From: JBELMB01 sp042088665
GTDB lineage: Bacteria > Pseudomonadota > Alphaproteobacteria > Rhodobacterales > Rhodobacteraceae
Direction: 5' to 3'
Assembly (NCBI GenBank): GCA_042088665.1
Contig: JBELMB010000005.1
Coordinates: forward strand, 7,709 to 71,708
DNA: 64,000 nucleotides
The translations under genes were made by a program, and so were the position numbers. Below are positions 1 to 8,738 of this stretch, piece by piece (position 1 is the first letter of the stretch; each line of letters starts with the position of its first letter). A model generated the notes under the pieces. That model was not told the DNA's origin, did no database searches, and saw nothing but the letters and a program-made list of their open reading frames with translations.

Positions 1-470
1 ACAGGTTCCAGCGAAGACGATGTATCGCGGGCATTGGTGGGGATCGTCCCATCTGCCGCAGCCTTCCAACCCAGCAGCATCAAGCCAGATTCACTGCGCA
101 GATATCCATCTGCGTCGACACGGAACGATCCGGTCGATGTCAGATACATTTGCGGATCTCCATTGCCACCCAGAACCTGGCTGGCTTGCGCTACGGGAAG
201 GAAACCTGTTCCCCGCACCGCGAGATCGGTCGCATTGCTTGTGGCGACAAGCGCGCCGCTTTCATCGACAAGCCGTTGTGTGGTCGTACGTACACCGCCC
301 GCAGTATAGCTGCTTCCATTGCCGGACATGACCATGGCGGTAAAATCGGTTTCTACCCGTTTGTAACCGTTGGTAGCGGAATTCGCGATGTTGTCGGAAA
401 TCGTCCCCAGTCGGGTCGCATTGGCCGCGAGGCCGGCCACACCTGCATTGAGGGATGAGGAGATTGTCAT
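1..470 (-). CDS. flgE: Flagellar hook protein FlgE, N-terminal part (cut by window edge)
   Basis: The reverse strand opens at 470 and runs off the left edge without a stop, giving about 156 residues. The N-terminus carries the flagellar rod/hook motif NIANSATNGYKR near residue 28, then a hook-type segment (LVDESGALVATSNATDLAVRGTGF) typical of the FlgE/FlgF/FlgG family. FlgE forms the hook that joins the flagellar rod to the filament. An AAAGG ribosome-binding site lies 8 nt before the ATG. motB lies upstream on the same strand, so this is the edge of a flagellar cluster. FlgF or FlgG is possible because the C-terminus is missing, but the residues after the GF motif fit FlgE best. Confidence 0.8.
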   Translation of the reverse strand, partial: MTISSSLNAGVAGLAANATRLGTISDNIANSATNGYKRVETDFTAMVMSGNGSSYTAGGVRTTTQRLVDESGALVATSNATDLAVRGTGFLPVAQASQVLGGNGDPQMYLTSTGSFRVDADGYLRSESGLMLLGWKAAADGTIPTNARDTSSSLEP

Positions 471-592
471 GGACACGCCTTTCTGCTGTCTCTCATAAAT
501 TCGAGACAACTGATACGCGTCCGGGTTTAACGGCTGGCTAACAGCTAAAATCCAATCCAATCTCCACCGAACCGGTCGAGACCGGCCTTGGG

Positions 593-1429
593 CTAGTGCC
601 TTCGCAGAAAGATGACCTCCACCCGATTGTTGCGAATGGCCATGGGATTGCGGTCAAGCGGTTCACGGTCGGCAAGCGCCGTGACACGCTGAATACGGCC
701 GGGATCAAAGCCTTGCGAGGTCAGCAATTGCCGAAACACAGTGGCCCGCGCTCCAGAGACATCCCAGCGCGGATCTTTTGCAAGAACAAGGGGATAAGAG
801 GCTGTATGCCCTTCTATCGCGACGCGGTTCGTGACCATGTCCGAATGATGGGCAAGGATCAGCGCAAGATCTTCAAGAAGCGGCGTCGGCTCCACTTCGT
901 TCTTGAACAGGGGCGCATTGACTGAGTCGACAAACGAGATCACCAACCCTTCGTCCGTCACCTTGGAGACGATGTGCTGCAACAGGGGATCTGCCACCGT
1001 GCTTTCGCCACCGAGCCCCATCAGGGCCTCCTCGACCTTCTTGAATTCCTCATTTTCTTCGTCCGTGTTCTGATCTTCGCCTTGCGTGAACGTCCCTTTT
1101 TCTCCGGTTGAGGCCTGCGGTCGCAGACTGGTTGCGCCGGTACCCATCCGGGGCAAGACATTCTCTGAAAACACGGAATCACCATCAAGCGGCCCGTCAC
1201 CACCGCCAGAAACCCGCGCCATTGCGATCGTTGGACTAAAATAATCCGCGATCCCCTTTCGCTGTTTCTCGGTTGTTGCGTTCAACAGCCACATCAACAT
1301 GAAAAAGGCCATCATCGCGGTCACAAAGTCCGCATAGGCAACCTTCCACGCGCCACCATGGTGCCCCTCGGCTGCGACAACCTTTTTCCGCTTGATGATA
1401 ATAGGGGCAATATTGCCATCGCCACTCAT
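593..1429 (-). CDS. motB: Flagellar motor stator protein MotB
   Basis: The 278-residue product has a short basic N-terminus, one transmembrane helix at about 32-50, and a C-terminal OmpA-like peptidoglycan-binding domain. The proton-carrying aspartate is visible as D34 in YADFVTAMMAFF. MotB pairs with MotA to form the stator anchored to the cell wall. I chose the ATG at 1429 because AAAGGTGG sits 5 nt upstream; a GTG at 1438 would add three residues. The OmpA-domain motif reads EGHTAS near residue 205, where many MotB proteins have GHTD. No motA is visible in the window. Confidence 0.92.
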   Translation of the reverse strand: MSGDGNIAPIIIKRKKVVAAEGHHGGAWKVAYADFVTAMMAFFMLMWLLNATTEKQRKGIADYFSPTIAMARVSGGGDGPLDGDSVFSENVLPRMGTGATSLRPQASTGEKGTFTQGEDQNTDEENEEFKKVEEALMGLGGESTVADPLLQHIVSKVTDEGLVISFVDSVNAPLFKNEVEPTPLLEDLALILAHHSDMVTNRVAIEGHTASYPLVLAKDPRWDVSGARATVFRQLLTSQGFDPGRIQRVTALADREPLDRNPMAIRNNRVEVIFLRRH

Positions 1430-1664
1430 CGTACCCACCTTTCTCCCACCAAGAGCAGAGGTATCCGAGGGCGCCTTACGGTTGGATTAATGAAACGTGG
1501 ACCTTCGTTAAAATTGGACCGAGCACTGGAAGGCCCCCCATGACCTTCCAGCATTCAAACTCACAGTCATCTGTCATATTTTAAACGCTGTTTTCGCGAT
1601 TGAAGGACAATTGTGATGCGTTGTCTCGGCCCATCGACACCGGGCAAATGGTTAACACACCACC
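1430..1664. other. Intergenic gap upstream of motB
   Basis: This 235-bp stretch lies between the motB start and the end of the sugar-transferase gene, both on the minus strand. It should hold the motB promoter, but I see no convincing -35/-10 pair, terminator hairpin or small gene. Confidence 0.5.
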
Positions 1665-2339
1665 CTACCCTTCATCATTCTGCGTTCTGTTGGGCCCACC
1701 CGTCCGGTGCTTTTTCAAAGCGCGATCATGCATGGACACAGAGGAAAAAACTGTGGCAAACATCAACCTCATATCGCTGCAAACCGTGCGCCGCCGGGCA
1801 TACAGGAGATCAAGACGAGCCTTGCGCGGAATGCAGCGCCGACAATACACATCTTCGGTCTCTGCCGCGCTTTTCGTCTCAGAAAGCAACCGCGCCTCGG
1901 TCGCGTGAAACGCCATGGATGCCATGCCAGTAACACCGGGTCGCTCCTTGAGCACCTGCGCATACAGGTCCGGGAACAGTTCGACATAGCGGCGCAGAGG
2001 TGGCCTTGGACCCACAAAGCCGATGTCACCGCGCAGAATGTTCCAAAGCTGTGGCAACTCATCGAGCCGGGAGCGACGCAACCACGCTCCGATCCTTGTG
2101 ATTCGATCCGCCTTGTCACCACCGGAGACACCTGAATCCCCGGCGACCGCCTTCATCGTGCGAAACTTCCACAGGGTGAAACCTGTGGTCGCGTTATGCA
2201 TCCGTTCAGATCGGTAAAAGATCGGACGACCGTCTCGGAGCCACACAATCAAAGTCACACCGACAAGCAGTGGGGAAAGAAGAATACTCAAACCAAGGGC
2301 GTAGACGACATCCAGCACGCGGATAAGCGATCGGTTCAC
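1665..2339 (-). CDS. Bacterial sugar transferase (ExoY/WcaJ type) for exopolysaccharide
   Basis: The 224-residue protein belongs to the short form of the undecaprenyl-phosphate sugar-1-phosphate transferase family, which loads the first sugar onto the lipid carrier. It shows one N-terminal membrane segment (about 10-32), then the family motifs KFRTMK and DELPQLWNILRGDIGFVGPRP (the latter near residues 93-113). The start is a GTG whose last two bases overlap the stop of the upstream epimerase (GTGA, 2336-2339), which implies translational coupling. The C-terminal tail after about residue 180 is rich in Arg and Lys and looks poorly conserved. The sugar cannot be read from the sequence. Confidence 0.85.
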   Translation of the reverse strand: MNRSLIRVLDVVYALGLSILLSPLLVGVTLIVWLRDGRPIFYRSERMHNATTGFTLWKFRTMKAVAGDSGVSGGDKADRITRIGAWLRRSRLDELPQLWNILRGDIGFVGPRPPLRRYVELFPDLYAQVLKERPGVTGMASMAFHATEARLLSETKSAAETEDVYCRRCIPRKARLDLLYARRRTVCSDMRLMFATVFSSVSMHDRALKKHRTGGPNRTQNDEG

Positions 2340-3205
2340 GGCCAGATCCCGGTGCGCCGCGCGCTGCTCACCAGTTCAGCCGGATCAGACGTGAAGGTCA
2401 GCTCCGGGCAGATCCGGGTCAACCGGGCTGTATCCAGATGCAGTCTTTGCAAGGCGCCCTCAGGCGCATCAACCCATGTCACGGTGCCACCTGCGGCCGC
2501 CGTTACATCCTGCATGGATGTGAGTTCCGGCGCAGAAAGGTTGTAACAGCCCTGCATCGCGTGGTTTTTCAACGTATGCTCCAATGCAGTCGCAAGATCG
2601 TGGGGTGAGAGGTAGCAACGTTCTGGCCCACGGCCATTGGCAAAACGGTCAAGGGTCACATCGCCTCCGGGCTTTAGATTGCCAAAAAGGCTGTCGGCTC
2701 CTGCCACATTGCCCATCCGAAACACAACCGTGCGCGGGTCATCCCGATGCAAGGACAGTTCGTGCGAAATCGCGCTCTCCATCTTGCGCTTGGCGTGACC
2801 ATAGGCGGTTGGACCATCGATAGCACTGTTTTCGCCAAGCAACCCGGGCAACGGGGTGTACACCGCCTGCGACGAACAGTGCACAACACAATCGGCGCCC
2901 AGCTCTCGCGCCAGATGTTGCGCCGCCATCGCCAGATCCGTGTTCACTTGCAACGCCGCGGCATCCCCACGTGCCTGACCCCATAGCGCCAGAATGCCGG
3001 TGACCTGTCCCACATCTGGAAACGGCGCACCCGGCGCCCATGCCACACCACCCGTCTGCGGAACCGATCCGCGAAACACCGGGATCACGTCGACTCCCGG
3101 GGGCTGATCTGACCAGATCGCACGCAACATACGACCCAGTTTTCCACTGGCGCCCAGCAGCAAAACACGCGGCAAGTGAGGAGGTTGAGACACGGTGCGC
3201 CCCAT
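2336..3205 (-). CDS. NAD-dependent epimerase/dehydratase (extended SDR)
   Basis: The 289-residue product has an N-terminal Rossmann motif GASGKLG at about 17-23 and the catalytic YxxxK pair in YGHAKRK, as in extended short-chain dehydrogenases acting on nucleotide sugars. It is coupled to the downstream sugar transferase by a 4-nt overlap, so it probably makes or modifies a sugar for the same polysaccharide. The wza-like export gene is divergent from it. The substrate is not identifiable. Its length is slightly short for a UDP-glucose 4-epimerase. Confidence 0.8.
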   Translation of the reverse strand: MGRTVSQPPHLPRVLLLGASGKLGRMLRAIWSDQPPGVDVIPVFRGSVPQTGGVAWAPGAPFPDVGQVTGILALWGQARGDAAALQVNTDLAMAAQHLARELGADCVVHCSSQAVYTPLPGLLGENSAIDGPTAYGHAKRKMESAISHELSLHRDDPRTVVFRMGNVAGADSLFGNLKPGGDVTLDRFANGRGPERCYLSPHDLATALEHTLKNHAMQGCYNLSAPELTSMQDVTAAAGGTVTWVDAPEGALQRLHLDTARLTRICPELTFTSDPAELVSSARRTGIWP

Positions 3206-3230
3206 TCATGGCTTTCTTTCACAATGCGAA

Positions 3231-3260
3231 TTGTCTAGCAGAGTACAAACCGACTAGAAT
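3231..3260 (+). promoter_or_regulatory. Candidate sigma-70-type promoter for the polysaccharide export gene
   Basis: TTGTCT (3231-3236) and TAGAAT (3255-3260) are separated by 18 bp, matching the -35 and -10 consensus at 4/6 and 5/6 positions. Transcription would start near 3267, about 23 nt before the chosen start of the export gene. This is a pattern match only. Confidence 0.4.
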
Positions 3261-3289
3261 GACGACAAGAACCGGTCTTGGGGGTCGGC

Positions 3290-4402
3290 GTGACGACACT
3301 GCTGCGCATAGTCTTTGTTCTGATGGCAAGCCTCGTGCTGACTGCCTGCAGCTTGCCGCGCGGAGCAGCAATTCAATCTGAAATCGTGAACGAACAGACA
3401 GCGGAAGATCCGAACTTTCAGGTGATTCCCGTCACTCGCGCCAATATCTCTTCGATCGCGGCGTGGCCCGGCAAAGTCTACTACCATCATGCACACTGGC
3501 CTCAGACCACCTCTGGCAGCAATGCCTCTGTCATTCGCACAGGCGACAAGCTGGATATCACGATCTGGGACAGCCAGGAAAACTCTCTTCTGACCGGCGC
3601 GGACCAGAAGTTCACACAAATCACAGGTGTAGAGGTCAATACGCAGGGGTCGATCTTTCTGCCCTATGTGAATGCAATTGGGATCCGCGGACTGACGGCA
3701 TCGGGCGCACGGGCCAAGATCCAACGCCGCCTCGAAGAGATCGTGCCATCCGCACAGGTGCAAGTGAGCCTGACACAGGGACGTGACCACGCGGTGGACG
3801 CCGTGGGTGGCGTGGCAAAACCAGGCGCCTACCCCCTGCCCTCGCGCAACTACAAGGTGCTCAGCCTGCTGGCCGATGCTGGTGGCATTCCCAATGATCT
3901 GCGCAATCCGCGGGTGCGCCTGATCCGTGGATCCAAAACCTATGAGATCTCGGCCAAGACGCTCTTTTCCGATGGATCCCGCAACGCGCTGCTGCATCCC
4001 CGCGATACGATCATCGTCGAGGAAGACGACCGGAGTTTTACCGCGCTTGGCGCCTCCGGGATCGAGAACCTGATCTATTTCCCCAAGGATCACCTCACGG
4101 CGATCGAGGCAATGTCATTGATGGGCGGGATCAACGACACCCGCGCAGACCCAAAGGGCGTGTTGGTCTTGAGGGAGTACGGCTACAAATACCTCAAGGC
4201 CGATGGCACTGGCCCGGGTATGCAGCACGTGGTGTTCACCTTTGATCTGACCAGCGCAGATGGTCTTTTCGCCGCCCGCAAGTTTCAGATCGCACCCGGC
4301 GATACCATCCTCGCCACCGAAAGCCCGGTGACCTCCGCGCGCACGATCTTTGGCCTGATTGGTGCGGTGCTTGGCATCACGGCCCAAACCAACAACCTCT
4401 GA
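3290..4402 (+). CDS. Polysaccharide export lipoprotein (Wza family)
   Basis: The product (370 residues from GTG 3290) starts with a lipoprotein signal ending in the lipobox LVLTAC, followed by the Poly_export domain (GDKLDITIWD) and SLBB-like repeats. It ends in a hydrophobic segment (IFGLIGAVLGITAQ). Wza-type proteins form the outer-membrane channel for capsular or exopolysaccharide. I chose GTG 3290 because GGGGG lies 5 nt upstream; TTG 3278 would add four residues. It is divergent from the epimerase/sugar-transferase pair. No Wzc-type kinase or Wzx/Wzy gene is seen nearby, so the pathway must be completed elsewhere. Confidence 0.88.
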   Translation: MTTLLRIVFVLMASLVLTACSLPRGAAIQSEIVNEQTAEDPNFQVIPVTRANISSIAAWPGKVYYHHAHWPQTTSGSNASVIRTGDKLDITIWDSQENSLLTGADQKFTQITGVEVNTQGSIFLPYVNAIGIRGLTASGARAKIQRRLEEIVPSAQVQVSLTQGRDHAVDAVGGVAKPGAYPLPSRNYKVLSLLADAGGIPNDLRNPRVRLIRGSKTYEISAKTLFSDGSRNALLHPRDTIIVEEDDRSFTALGASGIENLIYFPKDHLTAIEAMSLMGGINDTRADPKGVLVLREYGYKYLKADGTGPGMQHVVFTFDLTSADGLFAARKFQIAPGDTILATESPVTSARTIFGLIGAVLGITAQTNNL

Positions 4403-4472
4403 CCTGCGCCGTTTGACAAAGCGCCAGCTTCTTACGCCATGGGTCGGTTGATCCAACCGCGCCAGGCAAAAG

Positions 4473-4498
4473 AAAAAGCGCGCCAGTGACGGCGCGCT
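4473..4498 (-). terminator. Intrinsic terminator of cytochrome c2 gene
   Basis: An 8-bp perfect stem (AGCGCGCC / GGCGCGCT, loop AGTGAC) is followed on the minus strand by a T run (complement of AAAAA at 4473-4477). It lies 28 nt past the cytochrome stop codon. Confidence 0.8.
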
Positions 4499-4526
4499 CT
4501 GGGGTCGTGCGACAGGTATCCGAAAC

Positions 4527-4964
4527 TCAGGACTCGGGCGCAGGCGCGACAGAAGCCAGGTACGAGTAGATATCTTCGCCACCCTTGCGCAGCTTGAAGG
4601 ACATCTTCGAGCGTGCCTTGGGATCATCCAGATAGGTCGCGAGGAATTTTTTCGGGTCCATCACATACTCAAGGAAGTTCTCTTCGTCCCAGACGAGACC
4701 CGCCTCGCCAGCGGCTACGATGGAATCGCCGTAGCGGAAACCATCAGAGGTGCCTGCCTGACGGCCGATCACGCCGTAAAGGTTTGGGCCCGTCTTGCCG
4801 CCTTTGACAAAGGTCTCGTCCGCGCTTGCGACCATGTGGCAGGACTTGCAGCGATTGAAGCCTTTTTCACCGGCGGCGGGGTCGCCGCTGCCCAGGTGAC
4901 CGTCAGCAAAGGCGGAGGTTGCGAGGAAAGTGGCGCCAAAGGCCAATGCGATCTTGAATGTCAT
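4527..4964 (-). CDS. cycA: Cytochrome c2 (soluble class I c-type cytochrome)
   Basis: The 145-residue precursor has a Sec signal peptide ending ATSAFA-DG, one heme motif CKSCH near residues 39-43, and a methionine ligand in the SKMSFKL segment near residue 122. The order KTGPNLYGVIGRQAGT...MDPKKFL matches Rhodobacter cytochrome c2, which shuttles electrons in the periplasm between the bc1 complex and oxidases or the photosynthetic reaction centre. A strong ribosome-binding site (TTGGAGGAG) precedes the ATG. It is transcribed alone, divergent from an MFS gene and followed by an intrinsic terminator. Confidence 0.9.
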   Translation of the reverse strand: MTFKIALAFGATFLATSAFADGHLGSGDPAAGEKGFNRCKSCHMVASADETFVKGGKTGPNLYGVIGRQAGTSDGFRYGDSIVAAGEAGLVWDEENFLEYVMDPKKFLATYLDDPKARSKMSFKLRKGGEDIYSYLASVAPAPES

Positions 4965-5010
4965 AGGTGTTCTCCTCCAAGAGTTACCTTGGTGGAACTT
5001 AGCTCAGCCG

Positions 5011-5033
5011 GGCAACTGTCAACAATAGTTGCC
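5011..5033. promoter_or_regulatory. Inverted repeat in the cycA / MFS divergent promoter region
   Basis: A perfect 7-bp inverted repeat, GGCAACT-N9-AGTTGCC, lies between the divergent cycA and MFS genes. On the minus strand a consensus TTGACA (5022-5017) lies inside it, about 52 nt upstream of the cycA start, so the repeat could be an operator over the cycA -35 box. The matching -10 is weak (TAAGTT, spacer 15). Confidence 0.4.
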
Positions 5034-5070
5034 GACAGAATTGTGATAGGACTTTTGGATCAATGTCCAA

Positions 5071-6330
5071 ATGCCCGCCGCCCCAAGCACAGGACACAGC
5101 CAAATCATGGCCACCTATCGGTTTTTCGTCGAAAACCTGCGCTGGTTGAGCGCTGGGATTCTTTTGACCTTCTTGTCCAGCTTTGGGCAGACGTTCTTCA
5201 TTTCGATTTTCGCCGGAAAGATTCAGGCCGATTTCGGCATGTCGCTGGAAGACTGGGCATGGGCCTATGGCGTTGGCACAGCCGCATCAGCCGTCGTAAT
5301 GATCTGGGCCGGGGCGCTCACGGATGTCTTTCTCACCCGGGTGATTGGCGGCGTTGTTTTGTGCCTGTTGGCCGGGGCCTGTCTTTTCATGGCATTCAAC
5401 ACTTGGGCCGTGCTCATGCCACTGGCGATCTTTGGCCTCCGTTTTGCCGGGCAAGGCATGACCAGCCACGTGGCCGTCGTTTCCATGTCACGCTGGTTCA
5501 TCGCGACACGCGGCAAGGCCCTGTCCATTGCCACGCTCGGCTTCTCCATCGGGGAAGCAACGCTGCCATTGATCTTTGTCAGCCTGATGATCTTTGTCGA
5601 TTGGCGGTTTCTCTGGATCGGCGCAGCGCTGATCGCTGTTTTGGCCGTGCCAATCCTGACGCGCTTGCTGCGTGAGGAACGCACGCCCCAGGGGCAGGCA
5701 GAGGTTTCACAAGCGGAGGGCATGCGCAGCCGTCACTGGACCCGCAAAGATGTTCTGAAACATTGGCTGTTCTGGTTGATGATCCCCGCCTTGCTGGGGC
5801 CATCTGCCTTCAACACGGCCTTCTTCTTTTTTCAGGTTCATTTTGCACAGATCAAGGGCTGGTCCCATCTGGAGCTTGTGGCGCTTTTCCCCCTCTACAC
5901 AGCGCTGGCCGTTGGGACGATGCTGGTGTCCGGTTGGCTTCTGGATCGCTTTGGAACGCCACGTTTGATTCCGTGGTATCAACTGCCGATGGTGGTCGGC
6001 TTCATGCTGTTTTCTTATGGTGACACATTGGTCGTGGCTGCATTGGGGTTGGGCTTTCTTGCGCTGAGCGCGGGGGCCAACGCCACTTTGCCAAATGCCT
6101 TCTGGGCAGAATTCTACGGCACTCGGAACATCGGCGCCATCAAGGCAATGGCAGCGGCAATCATGGTCCTGGGATCCGCCTTGGGCCCATGGCTCACCGG
6201 ATCGCTGATCGAGCGGGGATACTCTCTGGAAAGCCAATACATGGGCTTTGCCTGCTTCTTCCTGTTCGCAACGGCCCTGATGTGGATCGGAGTGCATCGT
6301 GCGGCCCGCGATCTGTCACCCGCCGCGTAG
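5071..6330 (+). CDS. Major facilitator superfamily transporter
   Basis: The 419-residue product has about 12 hydrophobic helices in two halves. A cytoplasmic loop (residues about 198-230, LLREERTPQGQAEVSQAEGMRS) separates them, as in the MFS. The motif DRFGTPR after helix 7 is the usual MFS loop signature. The substrate is unknown. The start is uncertain: ATG 5071 has no clear ribosome-binding site, and ATG 5107 (MATYRFFVENLRW) would remove 12 residues that look unlike the rest. The 3' end overlaps the convergent smr gene by 15 nt. It shares a promoter region with cytochrome c2, which need not mean a shared function. Confidence 0.8.
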   Translation: MPAAPSTGHSQIMATYRFFVENLRWLSAGILLTFLSSFGQTFFISIFAGKIQADFGMSLEDWAWAYGVGTAASAVVMIWAGALTDVFLTRVIGGVVLCLLAGACLFMAFNTWAVLMPLAIFGLRFAGQGMTSHVAVVSMSRWFIATRGKALSIATLGFSIGEATLPLIFVSLMIFVDWRFLWIGAALIAVLAVPILTRLLREERTPQGQAEVSQAEGMRSRHWTRKDVLKHWLFWLMIPALLGPSAFNTAFFFFQVHFAQIKGWSHLELVALFPLYTALAVGTMLVSGWLLDRFGTPRLIPWYQLPMVVGFMLFSYGDTLVVAALGLGFLALSAGANATLPNAFWAEFYGTRNIGAIKAMAAAIMVLGSALGPWLTGSLIERGYSLESQYMGFACFFLFATALMWIGVHRAARDLSPAA

Positions 6331-6915
6331 ACGCCGGAGGTAAACATAGTAGGCCCCTGCCCCACCGTGTTTCAGATGCGCCTCGGATATCTGCAACACG
6401 GCACCGGCGAGCGGCTGCAACCGCAGCCATTGCGGGACCTGCGTCTTCAGCACGCCCCGTCGCCTTGGCATGGGGTCATAGGGGTCTTCGCGGCTTCCTT
6501 TGCCAGTGATGACAAGGACAAGGCGAAACCCCCGCGCCTGCGAGGTCAGTATAAAGCGGGTCAGGGATGGATGTGCCTGATCCAGCGTTTTTCCATGCAG
6601 ATCGATCCGCGCGTCTGGCACGAGTTTTCCACGCTTGAGCCTTTGGTAAGCCTTGGCGTCCATCTGGACCGGCGCCTGATGCAGACGATCTGCGGTGGTC
6701 TGAGGAAAGACGTGAGTCTCTGTCCGCTTGGTGGCGCGCGCGCCCAAGTCAAATGACGGCAAAGGCGTTATTTCTGTCTGCTTCGGAGCCGTCGGAAAAG
6801 CAGGGTCCACAGGTGCCCGCACCTGCCGTTGCAGGGTCTCTGGCAAGGGGTCAGTGCTGCGAGCGACCTGCGTCCAGAGTTCCAGATCCTCCGGCCGCAG
6901 GTTTCGTCGCGTCAT
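6316..6915 (-). CDS. Smr-domain protein (MutS2-type small nuclease domain)
   Basis: The 199-residue product has a charged, variable N-terminal half and a C-terminal Smr domain with the motif RIDLHGKTLDQA near residue 95 and VLVITGKG about 30 residues later. Smr domains bind and often cut branched or structured nucleic acid; the role of stand-alone versions in alphaproteobacteria is not settled. I chose the ATG at 6915 because it overlaps the stop of mltA (ATGA, 6912-6915); a TTG at 6924 is an alternative. It is the last gene of a coupled set of three. Confidence 0.83.
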   Translation of the reverse strand: MTRRNLRPEDLELWTQVARSTDPLPETLQRQVRAPVDPAFPTAPKQTEITPLPSFDLGARATKRTETHVFPQTTADRLHQAPVQMDAKAYQRLKRGKLVPDARIDLHGKTLDQAHPSLTRFILTSQARGFRLVLVITGKGSREDPYDPMPRRRGVLKTQVPQWLRLQPLAGAVLQISEAHLKHGGAGAYYVYLRRLRGG

Positions 6916-7952
6916 TGGCTCCAATCCGTCAGCAGGGCAAAGGCCCGCTGGATCGGCAATAGCACGACAACCCGCCCGGAATCCTTGATGCGGCCTGCGA
7001 TGCGACCAGCATCCTCACCTGTGCCGATGAAGATATCTGCACGCTGCGCGCCCTTGATCGCTGACCCGGTGTCCTGCGCAATCATCAGACGTTCCATCGG
7101 GCTGCGACCCTGCTTTTCGATCCAGACGGGAGCCCCCAAGGGGATAAAGGCGGGATCGACAGCGATTGAACGCATCGCCGTGATCGACCGGTTCATTGCG
7201 CCAAGGGGTCCGCGATCTGCGGGCACTTCGCTCACTTCGCGGAAAAACACGTAAGAGCCGTTGTGGTACAACAGCTCTTGCCCCTCTACAGGATTGCGCC
7301 GCACCCAGTTCTTGATCACCTGGGCAGAGACCTGATGGGCGTTATAGGTGCCGCGCCGCACCAGCTCTTGACCGATGGAGCGGTAGTCATGCCCATTGGC
7401 ACCACCATATCCAACACGCAGAAACGAGCCATCCGGCAGGCGAATGCGCCCGGATCCCTGAATTTGCAGGAAGAACAGCTCTACCGGATCGTCGACCCAG
7501 GCGATTTCCAGCCCGCGGTTTTCCATCACACCAGAGGTCAGGATCTGCCGCCGGGTCATCCAGGGTCGATTGGCGCGTGCTTCCGGCGGCATCTGGTACA
7601 CGGGGTATTGATAGGGGCCGTAACGGGTACGTGACCCGTCCAGTTCTGGTTCGAAGTATCCGGTGAACAGTCCTGAATTGCCGTCACGGATCAGCACCGG
7701 ACGAAAGAACAGTTCAAAGAATTCCTTCGCATCGCCCGCTTCAAAGGCGACGCGGCACAGCGCAGTCCAGTCGGGATCATCCATGTCCCGGCAGGTATTC
7801 TGAAAAACGGTTAAGGCGCTTTGATGGTTGTCACTCTCCCAGCCGGAGAGATCCGCGTATTCCAAAACGGAGTAGGTCACTTCCGCCTTGTCGCTCGCCG
7901 CACCCATTAGAGGGAATACCGACAAAACCAGCGCAACGACATGGCGGATCAT
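6912..7952 (-). CDS. mltA: Membrane-bound lytic murein transglycosylase A
   Basis: The 346-residue product has an N-terminal signal peptide (cleavage near MGAAS) without a lipobox, unlike the E. coli lipoprotein. The MltA domain shows FTGYFEPELDGS, and the C-terminal 3D domain carries the aspartates in AQDTGSAIKGAQRADIFIGTG. The enzyme cuts peptidoglycan glycan strands to 1,6-anhydro ends. Its start overlaps the stop of the upstream Tim44-like gene (ATGA), and its stop overlaps smr, so the three genes are translated as a coupled unit. Confidence 0.92.
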   Translation of the reverse strand: MIRHVVALVLSVFPLMGAASDKAEVTYSVLEYADLSGWESDNHQSALTVFQNTCRDMDDPDWTALCRVAFEAGDAKEFFELFFRPVLIRDGNSGLFTGYFEPELDGSRTRYGPYQYPVYQMPPEARANRPWMTRRQILTSGVMENRGLEIAWVDDPVELFFLQIQGSGRIRLPDGSFLRVGYGGANGHDYRSIGQELVRRGTYNAHQVSAQVIKNWVRRNPVEGQELLYHNGSYVFFREVSEVPADRGPLGAMNRSITAMRSIAVDPAFIPLGAPVWIEKQGRSPMERLMIAQDTGSAIKGAQRADIFIGTGEDAGRIAGRIKDSGRVVVLLPIQRAFALLTDWSQ

Positions 7953-8608
7953 GCGTCAGTGGCGACCAGATGCCAGTTGGGATCGTCACTGCCCATGTTG
8001 CGCGCATAGGTCCAGACGTCCTTCTGCCGCTTCACCGCGGTGGCAGAGCCCTCAATGATCTCGCCTTCAGCGTTCTTCACCACCGAGGTCAACTCGCCCA
8101 TGTATTTCACGGTGATTTCCGCCAGACTGCTGTCTTCGTGATAGGTCGCTTCGGTCAGGGTGAGCTCACGCACACCGACAAATTCTGCTTCGATCGTCAA
8201 GCCCTGCGCCTCGCGCTGGGCAACGACATCCGTGAAGGTCTGGTAGACATCCGGGGCCAGAAACTCTTCGAGCTCCTCGATGTCGCCGCGTTCAAAGCCC
8301 ATGAGGATCATCTCATAGGCACCGCGTGCACCGCCAAGAAAATCAGAGACGGAGAAATCCGGTTCCACCCGCTTCATTGCAGCAAGGGCCATGGCCGAGG
8401 GGCTGTCCTCGGGCACGTGATCGGTGATGTCCAGATCGGGACCACCGTCAATCACTTCGAAATCGCGACGCGTCGGACCGTCACTGGTCTTGACCGGTTG
8501 CACCTGTCGTTCGTGTCCTTCGCGCGTGCCAAGCACGCTGCGCAAACGCAGCACCAAAAAAATCGCGATGCCGGCGAGGACAATAAGCTGGAGGAGCGGG
8601 TTGTTCAT
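7949..8608 (-). CDS. Tim44-like domain membrane-anchored protein
   Basis: The 219-residue product begins with one membrane segment (LIVLAGIAIFLVLRLRSVLG, residues about 8-27), then a charged linker and a C-terminal Tim44-like domain (DFLGGARGAYEMILMGFERGD...). The family is related to mitochondrial Tim44. Bacterial members, called TimA or Tim44-like, are membrane-anchored and proposed to act at the inner membrane. I chose ATG 8608 because the 85 upstream in-frame residues do not look like protein. The gene leads the coupled set with mltA and smr, and is divergent from fxsA. Confidence 0.85.
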   Translation of the reverse strand: MNNPLLQLIVLAGIAIFLVLRLRSVLGTREGHERQVQPVKTSDGPTRRDFEVIDGGPDLDITDHVPEDSPSAMALAAMKRVEPDFSVSDFLGGARGAYEMILMGFERGDIEELEEFLAPDVYQTFTDVVAQREAQGLTIEAEFVGVRELTLTEATYHEDSSLAEITVKYMGELTSVVKNAEGEIIEGSATAVKRQKDVWTYARNMGSDDPNWHLVATDA

Positions 8609-8738
8609 CGGGGCCTCGTGCGGGTGATCATTTAAACATCGGGTTCGTGCTATTATGTAGGTGACACGTCTGAACAAGTCCACATCACCCACCTGAGGTA
8701 TGTGGATACAGGGCGCGAGATTCACGGAGGACAACGAT

